Part shown: one piece after another, positions 1 through 7,350 of the stretch | How the letters are laid out: each line of letters starts with the position of its first letter | Numbering within the stretch: position 1 is the stretch's first letter | Origin: JBECKR01 sp040235415 | GTDB lineage: Bacteria; Acidobacteriota; Polarisedimenticolia; Polarisedimenticolales; Polarisedimenticolaceae | Direction of reading: 5' to 3' | Length of the DNA: 30,302 nt | NCBI GenBank assembly: GCA_040235415.1 | Contig: JBECKR010000288.1 | Location: 1-30,302 of the forward strand | Position numbers and translations under genes: made by a program | The notes under the pieces: model-generated | Databases searched by the model: none | Told to the model about the DNA's origin: nothing | Seen by the model: only the letters and a program-made list of their open reading frames with translations

Positions 1-1023
1 GCGTACGAGGCCGGCAACATCCTCGGCGCGGCCGCCGGCGTCCGCCTCGTCGCGCCGTGGCCGGGACGCGCCGTGACCGCGGGGGTCGGCCTCGTCGCGG
101 CGGCGGCGCTGTGGAACCGTCCGCCGCGAGCCGTCGCACGTCTGCTGAGCGTGCTCGTCGCCGTCATGGGACTGGCGTTCCTGTGGGCCGCGATCGCGCT
201 CCGCCCCGGGTTCGGGGACCTCGCGCGAGGAGCCCTGGTCCCGTCCTGGCCGCACGGCTCGGGGCTGCTCGTCCTCGGCCTCGTCGGCACGACCGTCGTC
301 CCGTACAACCTCTTTCTCGGCTCCGGCATCGCGGCGGGCCAGGACCTGCGGGAGATGCGCTTCGGCCTCGCCGTCGCCGTGGGACTCGGCGGCCTGATCT
401 CGATGGGGATCCTCGTCGTCGGGACGACGGTGACCGGGGCGTTCGAGTTCGACGCCGCCGCCGCGATCCTCGCGACCCGCCTCGGCGGCGCGGGCCGGTG
501 GCTGTTCGCGGCCGGCCTCGCGGCTGCCGGGCTGTCGTCCGCGATCACGGCGCCGCTCGCCGCCGCCGTGACGGCACGCGGCCTGTTCGCGCGCTCGTCG
601 GCGGATCCGCGTTGGCGCGCCCGCGCGTGGCGCTACCGTGCCACCTGGATCGGGGTCCTCGCGGTCGGGATCGGCTTCGGGGTGAGCGGAGTGCGGGCGG
701 TCCCCGTGATCCTGCTCGCCCAGGCGCTGAACGGCGTGCTGCTGCCGGTGGCGGCGGTCTTTCTGCTGATCGCGGTCAACGATCGCCGAATCGTCGGTCC
801 GTCGGCGCTCGACACGGCCGCCTCGAGCGCCGTTCTCGCGGCGGTCGTTCTCGTGTCCGTGGCGCTCGGGACCCACGGCGTGCTCCGCGCCGTGCACGAG
901 GTCCTGGCGCTCGAGCCGCCCGCGAGCCTCGAGGTCGCGGGAGTCGGACTCGGAGTCGCGGTCGCGCTCTCCGTACCGGTCGCACGCGCGATCCGGACCG
1001 GCCGGCGCGGCCTCCGCGAATGA
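1..1023 (+). CDS. Nramp-family metal ion transporter, 5' end missing
   Basis: The frame is open from base 1 and ends in TGA at 1021-1023, giving 340 visible residues; the start and the TM1 DPGN motif lie outside the window. The first visible residues, AYEAGNILGA, match the conserved TM3 segment of Nramp proteins. GTTVVPYNLFLGSG (from base 286) matches the TM6 signature. The rest is a run of hydrophobic segments ending in a short basic tail (RAIRTGRRGLRE). Nramp proteins are inner-membrane, proton-coupled importers of Mn2+, Fe2+ and related ions. In classical members TM6 reads MPHN, with Met binding the metal; here the place of Met-Pro-His is Val-Pro-Tyr, so substrate choice may differ (Nramp-related Mg2+ carriers also lack the Met). 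Family assignment is firm; substrate is not. Confidence 0.88.
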   Translation, partial: AYEAGNILGAAAGVRLVAPWPGRAVTAGVGLVAAAALWNRPPRAVARLLSVLVAVMGLAFLWAAIALRPGFGDLARGALVPSWPHGSGLLVLGLVGTTVVPYNLFLGSGIAAGQDLREMRFGLAVAVGLGGLISMGILVVGTTVTGAFEFDAAAAILATRLGGAGRWLFAAGLAAAGLSSAITAPLAAAVTARGLFARSSADPRWRARAWRYRATWIGVLAVGIGFGVSGVRAVPVILLAQALNGVLLPVAAVFLLIAVNDRRIVGPSALDTAASSAVLAAVVLVSVALGTHGVLRAVHEVLALEPPASLEVAGVGLGVAVALSVPVARAIRTGRRGLRE

Positions 1024-1064
1024 GCGTTCGGTCGGGCCGCGGGTCGCGGTACAGTACGGCCGAG

Positions 1065-1928
1065 ATGGACGCGACGGCAACGCCCCGTCTGCCCCGGGTG
1101 CCGCTCGGACGCACCGGTCTCGAGGTCTCCCGCCTGGGCCTGAGCGCGAGACCGATGACCGTCCACGGCCCGCGGGGCCTGGCCCTCGCCGCCGAGGACG
1201 TCGAGCGCGCGTTCCACGAGCACGGCGTCACGACGTTCCTCGTGAGCCCCGGGATGAAGGCGCTGACCGAGGGCTTGCGGCGCCTGATCGCCGGCGGTCG
1301 TCGCGACGACCTCGTTCTGATCGGCGGCGCCGCGCTGCCGTTCGGGTGGAGCGTGCGCCGCGCCTTCGAGCGTACGACGCGCTCGCTCGGCACCGATCGG
1401 CTCGACGTCTTCTTGCTGGGCGCGGTTCAGGCGAGCTGGTACCTGACGGGACGTACCTGGCCGGCGATGCGGCGGCTGCGCGAGGAGGGTCGGGTCGGCG
1501 CGATCGGACTCTCGAGCCACAAGCGCCGCCTCGCCGCGAGGCTCGCTCGGGAGTTCGCGCCCGACGTGCTGATGATCCGCTACAACGCCGCGCACCGCGG
1601 GGCCGAGCGGGAGGTGTTCGCGCGGCTCGGCGCCGTCCGCCCCGCGATCGTCGCGTACACCGCGACGCGGTGGGGCGTGCTGCTACGGCCGCTTCCGGAA
1701 CGCGGCTTCCCCGAGGGCATGACCGCCGGCGAGTGCTACCGCTTCGCGCTCGCGCATCCCGCGGTCGACATGGCGCTGTTCGCCGCCCGGACCCCGGACG
1801 AGATCCGCGAGGACGTCGCCGCGGTGCTCCGCGGGCCGCTCGACCCTGCCCGTCGCGACGAGGTCCGTCGCTTCGGCGACGCGGTGCGCGCGTCCGCGCG
1901 CGGTCGCGCGAAGTGGGGCTTCCGCTAG
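1065..1928 (+). CDS. Aldo/keto reductase-like protein lacking the catalytic tetrad
   Basis: The product is 287 residues. ATG 1065 is chosen because homology begins at once (LGRTGLEVSRLGLS, the first strand of the barrel). The frame is open further upstream, but that part overlaps the transporter and is a shadow. Later segments also fit the family: LGTDRLDVFLL, RVGAIGLSSHKRR, MIRYNAAHRGAEREVF and AIVAYTATRWGVLL. The Asp and Tyr expected in the FFDTADVYG motif fall on FLVSPGMKA, the catalytic Lys falls on Gly in LVLIGGA, and the His of the DLYQLH strand falls on Gly in DVFLLGA. The fold is probably kept while classical NADPH-dependent carbonyl reduction is not expected. No good Shine-Dalgarno (SD) sequence precedes the ATG; a weak TACAGT -10 sits at 1050-1055. 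The gene converges with the next reductase gene, 10 bp away. Confidence 0.8.
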   Translation: MDATATPRLPRVPLGRTGLEVSRLGLSARPMTVHGPRGLALAAEDVERAFHEHGVTTFLVSPGMKALTEGLRRLIAGGRRDDLVLIGGAALPFGWSVRRAFERTTRSLGTDRLDVFLLGAVQASWYLTGRTWPAMRRLREEGRVGAIGLSSHKRRLAARLAREFAPDVLMIRYNAAHRGAEREVFARLGAVRPAIVAYTATRWGVLLRPLPERGFPEGMTAGECYRFALAHPAVDMALFAARTPDEIREDVAAVLRGPLDPARRDEVRRFGDAVRASARGRAKWGFR

Positions 1929-1938
1929 GGGCGGTTGC

Positions 1939-2886
1939 CTATCCGTGCTGCCACAGCCGGCTCATGAGCGTCCGCCGCCCGGGAAGCGCGACGCGGTCGA
2001 GCGTCGCGATCTCGTCCGGCTCGAGCGCCCACCCCGCGGCGCCGGCGTTCTGCTCGGCCTGCGCGCGGCTCTTGGCGCCCGGGATCGGTACCGCGCCCTT
2101 TCGGACGATCCAGTTGAGCGCGACCTGAGCCGGCGTCTTGCCACGACGCGCGCCGACGTCGTGGAGCGCCTCGATCACCGGGGCGACCTCGGCCATCGGG
2201 TAGTTCGAGAAGGTCCGTGCTCCGAGCGGCGGGGCGCTCGCCGAGTACTTCCCCGTCAACCTTCCCTGCGCGAGCGGCGAATACGCGAGCACCACGACCC
2301 CGAGGTCGCGGCACGCGCGCAGCAGGCCCGAGGTCTCCGGCACCGTCCGCAGCAGCGAGTACTCGATCTGATTCGACGCCAGCGCGACGCCGTGGCGGGC
2401 GAGCGCGGCGTGCATCGCCCGGACCTCGTCCGCGCCGTAGTTCGACACGCCGACCGCCCCGGTGAGCCCGTCGCGAACGGCCTCCGCGAGGGCCTCCGCG
2501 AGCACGGAGGCCGAACGCAGGCTGATCGGGCCGTGGAGCTGATACAACCCGACCCGCGGCACGCCGAGCCGCCGTAGCGACGCCTCGAGCGCGGCCCGCA
2601 GCCGTCGCCGCATCGGGATGCGCCACGGGACGGGCAGGAACTTCGTCGCGATCGTGACCCGCGCCGCCCGGTCCGGGTCCTCGCGCAGCAGTCCGCCGAT
2701 GATCCGCTCGCTCTCGCCGTGGCCGTAGACCTCGGCGGTGTCGAGGAAGGTGACGCCGGCGTCGACCGAGGCACGGTACGCCTCGCGGATCGTGTCGGGC
2801 CCGTAGGAGCGGTCGTAGCCGCCCATCCCCCAGGTGCGGCGGTCGCCCCACGCCCAGGTGCCGAGCCCGATCTCAGGGAACCTCAC
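1939..2886 (-). CDS. Aldo/keto reductase, intact active site
   Basis: This is a 315-residue NADPH-dependent oxidoreductase of the aldo/keto reductase superfamily. The TIM-barrel motifs are in order: IGLGTWAWG near the N-terminus, FLDTAEVYGHG carrying catalytic Asp and Tyr, TIATKF carrying the catalytic Lys, and LYQLHGP carrying the catalytic His. VGVSNY and the C-terminal cofactor region VPIPGAKSRAQAEQN follow. The start is GTG at 2886, supported by GGGAGG seven bases upstream on the minus strand. The gene lies 16 bp downstream of the DUF1697 gene on the same strand, so the two are probably one operon. It resembles plant and bacterial auxin-induced-type reductases; the substrate cannot be read from sequence. 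Confidence 0.92.
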   Translation of the reverse strand: MRFPEIGLGTWAWGDRRTWGMGGYDRSYGPDTIREAYRASVDAGVTFLDTAEVYGHGESERIIGGLLREDPDRAARVTIATKFLPVPWRIPMRRRLRAALEASLRRLGVPRVGLYQLHGPISLRSASVLAEALAEAVRDGLTGAVGVSNYGADEVRAMHAALARHGVALASNQIEYSLLRTVPETSGLLRACRDLGVVVLAYSPLAQGRLTGKYSASAPPLGARTFSNYPMAEVAPVIEALHDVGARRGKTPAQVALNWIVRKGAVPIPGAKSRAQAEQNAGAAGWALEPDEIATLDRVALPGRRTLMSRLWQHG

Positions 2887-2902
2887 GGCGGACCTCCCGA
2901 AG

Positions 2903-3415
2903 TCAGCGTGCGACCTTCGCGACGGTGTCCCAGGTGCGGGTCGTCTGCGCTCGGCCGAACGTCTCCTCGATCAGCTTCATGAACACCGGTCCCTTGGGGG
3001 TCCGGACGTAGGCCGTGAACGCGTGGAGACCGTCGATCGCGAGGATGCGGGCGCCGTCGCGCTCGACGGGAAGCGCGACGCTCGAAGCCGGGGCCTTCTT
3101 CAGGAACGTGACGACCCGCTTCGCCTCGGGATCGAGGCGGAAGCCTCGGTACGGGCCGGACGCCAGCAATTCGCGGAGCGCGTCGACCGGGCGCACGATC
3201 GCGGGAAACGTCCGGCCGAGTTGTGTCGTCAGCGCCGCCTCGACCTTCCGCTCGAGCGTGGTCGCCGGCGCGGCCCGGGCGCCGAACACGACGTTGCCGC
3301 TCGACAGCACGGTTCGGACGTCCTCGAAACCGGCCGCCTCGAAGGCGCGCCTGAGGTCCGCCGACGTCGCGTTCGTCGGGCTCACGCCGCGCAACAGCGC
3401 CGCATAGCGTCGCAT
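2903..3415 (-). CDS. DUF1697 family protein
   Basis: The product is 170 residues from ATG 3415. The N-terminus RRYAALLRGVSPTNATSADLR followed later by VRTVLSSGNVVF is the hallmark of DUF1697 proteins, whose consensus is a Y-x-A-x-LRG-[IV]-N start and a T-x3-SGN-[VI]-VF strand. A second half with PFAIV-like and FLKK segments is also present, and the length is close to the usual 170-180 residues. The biochemical role of DUF1697 is not established. It is the first gene of a probable two-gene unit with the aldo/keto reductase that follows after 16 bp. No clear ribosome site precedes the ATG. The frame continues open upstream, but no family homology is visible there. Confidence 0.88.
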   Translation of the reverse strand: MRRYAALLRGVSPTNATSADLRRAFEAAGFEDVRTVLSSGNVVFGARAAPATTLERKVEAALTTQLGRTFPAIVRPVDALRELLASGPYRGFRLDPEAKRVVTFLKKAPASSVALPVERDGARILAIDGLHAFTAYVRTPKGPVFMKLIEETFGRAQTTRTWDTVAKVAR

Positions 3416-3562
3416 GCGAGGAAGGCTAGCACGGGCGTGGGGCGGGATTGCGCCGGGGTCGGGAACCGGGGTCCGCGGACACGTGGGACGCTGCTGCGGT
3501 CGGAGGGCCAGACGACGGCTCGTCTCGATGGTGGCGGGGGCGCGGCGGAATCCGGAGGACCC

Positions 3563-3622
3563 ATGCGGGTCCTCCTGGTCGACGATCACGAGCTGGTCCG
3601 GACCGGCACGAGGGCGCTGATC
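3563..3622 (+). pseudogene. Response-regulator receiver-domain remnant (first 20 codons)
   Basis: A GGAGG ribosome site is followed after a short spacer by an ATG that opens MRVLLVDDHELVRTGTRALI. This is the textbook N-terminus of a NarL/LuxR-type response regulator, including the acidic DD pair of the phosphorylation pocket. After ALI the resemblance stops: there is no second strand, no phospho-acceptor Asp and no helix-turn-helix before the frame runs into the DUF1801 gene on the opposite strand. The simplest reading is a deletion that left only the 5' end and its ribosome site. No histidine kinase is present nearby. The rest of the 243-bp gap 3416-3658 shows nothing I recognise. Confidence 0.65.
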
Positions 3623-3658
3623 CACGGGCCGATCGCATCCTCGAGGCGAGCCGGGTGG

Positions 3659-4120
3659 CTACCGCCGGCGGGCCCTGACGGTCGATTCGTAGAACTCGAG
3701 GAACTTCTTCACCGGAACCCTCCGGATCGCCTCCCCCACGACCTCGAGCGGAACGTCCTCGAGCCGCTTGAACCGGATGCACGACTTGCCCATGTCGAGC
3801 TTCTTGCCGGCCTTCGCCCAGGCCTCGCGCAGCCAGCGCTCGTAGTCCGCATCGCCGTAGGCGCACATGAGGTAGAGCGCGATGTGGTTCTTCTGGGAGG
3901 CCAGCGAGGCGAACGGCACCGGTTGCTTCGGGTTCACGTGATAGCCCGCGGGGTAGACCTCGTGCGGCACGACGTAGCCGATCATGCCGTAGGCCATCCC
4001 CTCGGCGTATCCTTCCGGGAGGTTCCGGAGGACGACCTCGCGGATCGCCGAGACCGCGGCGCGGCGTTCGGGCGGGAGCTCGGCGAGGTACTGCTCGACG
4101 GTCGGGGCCTTGCTCTGCAC
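3659..4120 (-). CDS. DUF1801 (YdhG-like) protein
   Basis: The product is 153 residues from GTG 4120, the start of the recognisable part (VQSKAPTVEQYLAELPPERR). An AGAAAG-like ribosome site lies about eight bases upstream. Family features are the early V-x-x-Y-[IL]-x-x-[LP]-P segment, the central GMAYGMIGYVVPHEVYP and LASQKNHIALYLM, and the C-terminal GKSCIRFKRLEDVP followed by a helical tail. DUF1801 covers small cytosolic proteins related to the YdhG/Fra-like fold; function in bacteria is not settled. It stands alone, transcribed away from the tetR gene to its right. The two starts are about 80 bp apart, so the gap holds both promoters. Confidence 0.85.
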   Translation of the reverse strand: MQSKAPTVEQYLAELPPERRAAVSAIREVVLRNLPEGYAEGMAYGMIGYVVPHEVYPAGYHVNPKQPVPFASLASQKNHIALYLMCAYGDADYERWLREAWAKAGKKLDMGKSCIRFKRLEDVPLEVVGEAIRRVPVKKFLEFYESTVRARRR

Positions 4121-4162
4121 GGGCCGCTTTCTAACCCGGATCCCGGATCGAGGCAAGGAGAT

Positions 4163-4191
4163 TTGCGCCCGGCGGACGACGCTTGTATGAT
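4163..4191 (+). promoter_or_regulatory. Sigma-70-type promoter of tetR, overlapping its operator
   Basis: TTGCGC (4163-4168) and TATGAT (4186-4191) are separated by 17 bp, a good match to a housekeeping promoter. The -10 hexamer overlaps the left arm of the palindrome ATGATG-AA-CATCAT. Transcription would begin about seven bases after the -10, at or one base before ATG 4199, which predicts a leaderless transcript. Confidence 0.55.
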
Positions 4192-4200
4192 GAACATCAT
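4187..4200. promoter_or_regulatory. TetR operator site 1, overlapping the tetR start
   Basis: ATGATGAACATCAT is a perfect inverted repeat with 6-bp arms and a 2-bp centre. The same arms recur at 4796-4809 at the start of the next gene, which supports autoregulation by the TetR protein encoded between them. The last two bases form the first two bases of ATG 4199. Confidence 0.65.
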
Positions 4201-4744
4201 GCGATACCCCGAAGGCCACAAGCAGGCGGTGCGCGAGCGGATCGTCCGGAACGCGGCGTCGGCGCTGCGGCGCCACGGCATTTCCGGGATCGGCATCCCG
4301 GCGCTCATGAAGCGCGCCGGGTTGACCCACGGCGGGTTCTACGCGCACTTTCGCAACCGCGACGACCTCGTGGCCGAAGCCGTTCGCTCGGCCGCCGACG
4401 ACACGGCGCGGCGCGTGTTCGCGGACGACGCCGCCCTCGACGCCGCCCTCGGCGCGTACCTCTCCCGGGCGCACGTCGAGCATCCCGAGCGCGGCTGCGT
4501 GCTGGCGGCGCTCGGGACCGATGCCGTGCGCCAGCGAGCGCCGGTCAGGCGCGCGTTCGCCGACGCCGCGCGCGGCTTCCTCCGCCTGGTGCAGCGCAAG
4601 GAACATCCCGACCGTCCCGACACCGGCCCCGACGACGATGCGCTGCGGCGCGCCGCGTCCATGGTCGGCGCCGTCGTGCTCGCGCGCGTCGTCGACGATC
4701 CGTCCCTGTCCGAGCGCATCCTGAGGTCCGTCCGGGAGGCCTGA
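4199..4744 (+). CDS. TetR/AcrR family transcriptional repressor
   Basis: The product is 181 residues from ATG 4199. Two other in-frame ATGs (4187 and 4190) lie inside the operator and overlap the -10 box, so 4199 is preferred. The N-terminal DNA-binding domain is clear: ERIVRNAASALRRHGISGIGIPALMKRAGLTHGGFYAHFRNRDDLVAEAV, with the T-H-G-x-F/Y-x-H-F recognition helix typical of TetR proteins close to AcrR and NemR. The C-terminal ligand domain includes GCVLAALGTDA, as in TetR_C groups controlling detoxification genes. It is followed after 51 bp by the Fe-S/SCP2 gene, which carries the same operator. The likely role is a repressor of itself and of that gene, released by an unknown small molecule. 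Confidence 0.9.
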   Translation: MRYPEGHKQAVRERIVRNAASALRRHGISGIGIPALMKRAGLTHGGFYAHFRNRDDLVAEAVRSAADDTARRVFADDAALDAALGAYLSRAHVEHPERGCVLAALGTDAVRQRAPVRRAFADAARGFLRLVQRKEHPDRPDTGPDDDALRRAASMVGAVVLARVVDDPSLSERILRSVREA

Positions 4745-4795
4745 GGCCGGAACCGCGCGCGGCCGGATGCCGCGCTTTTCTCGTCGCCGTAAGGA

Positions 4796-4809
4796 ATGAT
4801 GTTCATCAT
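4796..4809. promoter_or_regulatory. TetR operator site 2, overlapping the Fe-S/SCP2 gene start
   Basis: ATGATGTTCATCAT has the same 6-bp arms as the site at the tetR start; only the two central bases differ in strand sense (TT instead of AA). It carries three in-frame ATGs of the downstream gene, counting the one completed by the next G (4808-4810). TAAGGA directly abuts the left arm and could act as a ribosome site for the inner ATGs. Confidence 0.65.
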
Positions 4810-6154
4810 GCAAAATCGCGCTTCCCGATCCCTCGACCGGCATCCGACCGCCCTCGCCGTCCTCGCCCGCGAGCCCCGCTCCGCCCCGGCTGCCCTCACC
4901 CTCGAGGAGGTCCGCGCCATCGCGCTCGAGGCCGGCGCCGACGACGCCGGCGCGGTCTCCCTCGACCACCCGGATCTCGCTGAGGAGCGGCCGTACGTCC
5001 TTCGCGCGCTCCCGGAGGCGCGGACGCTCGTCGCGATCGTCCTGCGCACGCATCCCGACGACATCCGCAGCCCGCAGCGGAGCGTCGCGAACGTCGAGTT
5101 CCACCGCGCGGGCCACGGCGTGGACGCCGTCGCGCACCGCGTCGCCGTGGCGCTGTCCGCCCGGGGACACCGCTCGATCAACCCCGCGATGGCGTTTCCG
5201 ATGGACATGGACGCGTTTCCGGAGCGGTCCTGGGTCGTCTCGCACAAGCGCGCGGCGGTCGCCGCGGGCCTCGGCCGGATCGGGATCCACCGCAGCGTGA
5301 TCCACCCGAGGTTCGGCTCCTTCGTCCTGCTCGGGACGGTCGTGACCGCCGCGGAGATCGCGGGCGCGCCCGCGGCGCTCGACTTCGATCCCTGCCTCGA
5401 GTGCAAGCTGTGCGTCGCGGCCTGCCCCGTGGGCGCGATCGAGCCCGACGGCTCGTTCCGCTTCTCCGCCTGCTACGACCACAACTACCGCGAGTTCATG
5501 TCGGGCTTCGGCGACTTCGTCGAGGAGATCGTGGACAGCCGCGACCGCCACGACCTCCGCCGGCGCGTCTCGCAGTCCGAGACCGCCTCGATGTGGCAGA
5601 GCCTGGCGTACCAGCCGAACTACAAGGCCGCGTACTGCATCGCGGTCTGCCCGGCGGGCGAGGACGTCATCGGCCCGTTCCTCGAGGACCGCGCCGGGCA
5701 CCTCCGAACGGTCGTGCGGCCCCTGACCGAGCGCGTCGAGACGGTCTACGCCGTCGCGGGCTCCGACGCCGAGGAGCACGTCGCGAGGCGCTTCCCGCAC
5801 AAGCGCGTCCGCCGGGTGCGGTCGAGCCTCCGGCCCTCGGGGGTGCGGGCGTTCTTCCGGTCGCTCCCGCTGATCTTCCAGCGTCGCCCGGCGAAGGGCT
5901 GGCGGGCGACGTTCCACTTCGACCTGACCGGCGACGAGCCCGCGCGGGCGACCGTGCGGATCGACGACGGCCGGCTCGAGATCGAGGAGGGCCTCGTCGG
6001 CTCCGCCGACGTCGAGGTCCGCGGGGACGGCCGCGTCTGGCTCGACGTCGTCACGAAGAAGCGGAGCGCGGTCGTCGCCGTGCTGACGCGGAAGCTCCGG
6101 GTGCGCGGAAAGCGCGCGTTGCTCGACCGCTTCGCGGCCTGCTTTCCCAGGTAG
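4808..6154 (+). CDS. QueG-like 4Fe-4S protein fused to a C-terminal SCP2 domain
   Basis: The product is 448 residues from ATG 4808; ATG 4796 and 4799 are alternatives inside the operator. Residues 30-190 resemble the N-terminal part of epoxyqueuosine-reductase-like proteins, including SHKRAAVAAGLGRIGIHRSVIHPRFG. A ferredoxin motif CLECKLCVAACP (Cys196, 199, 202, 206) would bind one 4Fe-4S cluster. Further cysteines at 222, 277 and 281 (YCIAVCPAG) look like the partner of a second cluster. From about residue 345 to the end there is an SCP2 sterol-carrier-like domain (ATFHFDLTGDEPARATVRID ... VTKKRSAVVAVLTRKLRVRG), which usually holds lipophilic ligands. It lacks the features needed to call true queG. 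Its position behind a TetR gene with a shared operator suggests inducible redox chemistry on a hydrophobic compound; that is inference. Confidence 0.85.
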   Translation: MQNRASRSLDRHPTALAVLAREPRSAPAALTLEEVRAIALEAGADDAGAVSLDHPDLAEERPYVLRALPEARTLVAIVLRTHPDDIRSPQRSVANVEFHRAGHGVDAVAHRVAVALSARGHRSINPAMAFPMDMDAFPERSWVVSHKRAAVAAGLGRIGIHRSVIHPRFGSFVLLGTVVTAAEIAGAPAALDFDPCLECKLCVAACPVGAIEPDGSFRFSACYDHNYREFMSGFGDFVEEIVDSRDRHDLRRRVSQSETASMWQSLAYQPNYKAAYCIAVCPAGEDVIGPFLEDRAGHLRTVVRPLTERVETVYAVAGSDAEEHVARRFPHKRVRRVRSSLRPSGVRAFFRSLPLIFQRRPAKGWRATFHFDLTGDEPARATVRIDDGRLEIEEGLVGSADVEVRGDGRVWLDVVTKKRSAVVAVLTRKLRVRGKRALLDRFAACFPR

Positions 6155-6169
6155 GTCGCGCCCGCCCGC

Positions 6170-6739
6170 TCAGCCGCCGTACCCGGTGTGGTGCAGCGTG
6201 TACTCGGCGACGGCACGCTCGCCGTCGGGATCGACCGCGAGCAGACGGACCCGGAAGGTGCAGCTCGGGAGCGCCCGGATCGCGTCGCCGGGCTCGGCCC
6301 ACACCACGGTCCTCCCTCGCACCACCGGAAGCTCCGCCGCCCGCTCGAGCGGCGTGCCGTCCTCGGCGACGTACTGCAGGTCGACGCGCTCGACACCCTC
6401 GAGGTCGGCCGACAGCTCGAGGACGAGGAGGTCGTCTTCGGATCCGACGCTGCAGTGGATGTGGTCGCCGGCCTCGGCGTGGTAACGCCGGACGGTGCGG
6501 CGGTCGTGCTCGAGCCGTTCGAGCACGTCGGGTGCGAGCCCTCCGCGAAGCCGCGCGTCGCGACCCAGCCTGCGCACCGCCTCCGCGAGCGCCGCCACCG
6601 CCTCGAGCTCGGCCGAGCACTCCGCGCACTCGAACAGGTGCGCCTCGACGCCGCCGACGTCGTCGGGATCCGGATCTCCGAGCCAGTAGTCGAGCAGGAT
6701 CTCGAACGGGATCGGCGCGGCACAGCGCCCCGGACTCAT
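6170..6739 (-). CDS. Anti-sigma factor with zinc-binding (ZAS) motif
   Basis: The product is 189 residues. The ATG at 6739 overlaps the sigma-factor stop as ATGA, so translation is coupled. The N-terminus has the ZAS signature His34-x3-Cys38-x2-Cys41 within VEAHLFECAECSAEL, which binds zinc and clamps ECF sigma factors. The remaining 140 residues, from about 75 on, are predicted mostly beta (LLVLELSADLEGVERVDLQYV ... CTFRVRLLAVDPDGERAVAEYTL). No transmembrane segment is visible, so it is probably a soluble anti-sigma that senses a cytoplasmic signal rather than an envelope one. The gene converges with the Fe-S/SCP2 gene, 15 bp away. Confidence 0.82.
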   Translation of the reverse strand: MSPGRCAAPIPFEILLDYWLGDPDPDDVGGVEAHLFECAECSAELEAVAALAEAVRRLGRDARLRGGLAPDVLERLEHDRRTVRRYHAEAGDHIHCSVGSEDDLLVLELSADLEGVERVDLQYVAEDGTPLERAAELPVVRGRTVVWAEPGDAIRALPSCTFRVRLLAVDPDGERAVAEYTLHHTGYGG

Positions 6740-7350
6740 GACGCCCCCTCCTCGACCGCGACGTCCATGCACTCGCGCAACCGCGCCAGGGCGCGATGCC
6801 GCACCACGCGCACGTTCGGTGCGGTCAGCGTCAGCTCCCCGGCGATGTCGTCGGCGCTGCGCTCGGCGTAGAACGTCAGGATCACGACGGCGCGAGCGCG
6901 CTCGGTCAGCTTCGAGAGGCACTCCCCGAGTCGCTCGAGGTCGAGCGGCTCCTCGGCGGCGGTCGTGGTCGCGAACGTCGCGGCGTAGCGCTCGACGATC
7001 TCGCGGCGGTGACGCTCGGCGCGGCGCAGGCCGATCGCCATGACTCGGCTCGTCCCGAGCACGAACGAGGCGATCCGGTCCGGCTCGCGCACCTCGCCGG
7101 CGCGCAGGCGCTCGATCGCCGTCACGAGGACGCGCTGCACGAGGTCGTCGGCCAGCTCGGCGCCGCGGAGGTGCTTCAAGCCGTACAGCCGGACGCGCGG
7201 CGCGAGCGCGCGGTACAGTCGCGCCTCGTCCGCGGAGGCGGTCCCGGGAGGGGCCCCGGCGATCCGTCGCGCGAGGGTCGCGAGGTCGTCGCACGGAGGA
7301 CCCGCGGAATGCGGCGGAATCGTGCCGGCCATGAGAGTCGAGCGTAGCAC
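6736..7350 (-). CDS. ECF-type RNA polymerase sigma factor
   Basis: The product is 204 residues from GTG 7350. The start is decided by a strong ribosome site, GAAGGAG (7357-7363), six bases upstream. The downstream ATG 7332 (MAGTIPP) is in the same frame but has no such site. Region 2 spans about residues 43-110 (LYRALAPRVRLYGLKHLRG ... ADDLVQRVLVTAIERL ... ASFVLGTSRVMAIGLRRAERHRRE). Region 4 covers about 135-190 (CLSKLTERARAVVILTFYAERSADDIAGELTLTAPNVRVVRHRALARLREC). Region 3 is absent, as in ECF sigma factors. The anti-sigma follows with a 4-bp overlap. The metallo-beta-lactamase-fold gene is divergent, 73 bp away, and may be part of the regulon. Confidence 0.9.
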   Translation of the reverse strand: MLRSTLMAGTIPPHSAGPPCDDLATLARRIAGAPPGTASADEARLYRALAPRVRLYGLKHLRGAELADDLVQRVLVTAIERLRAGEVREPDRIASFVLGTSRVMAIGLRRAERHRREIVERYAATFATTTAAEEPLDLERLGECLSKLTERARAVVILTFYAERSADDIAGELTLTAPNVRVVRHRALARLRECMDVAVEEGAS

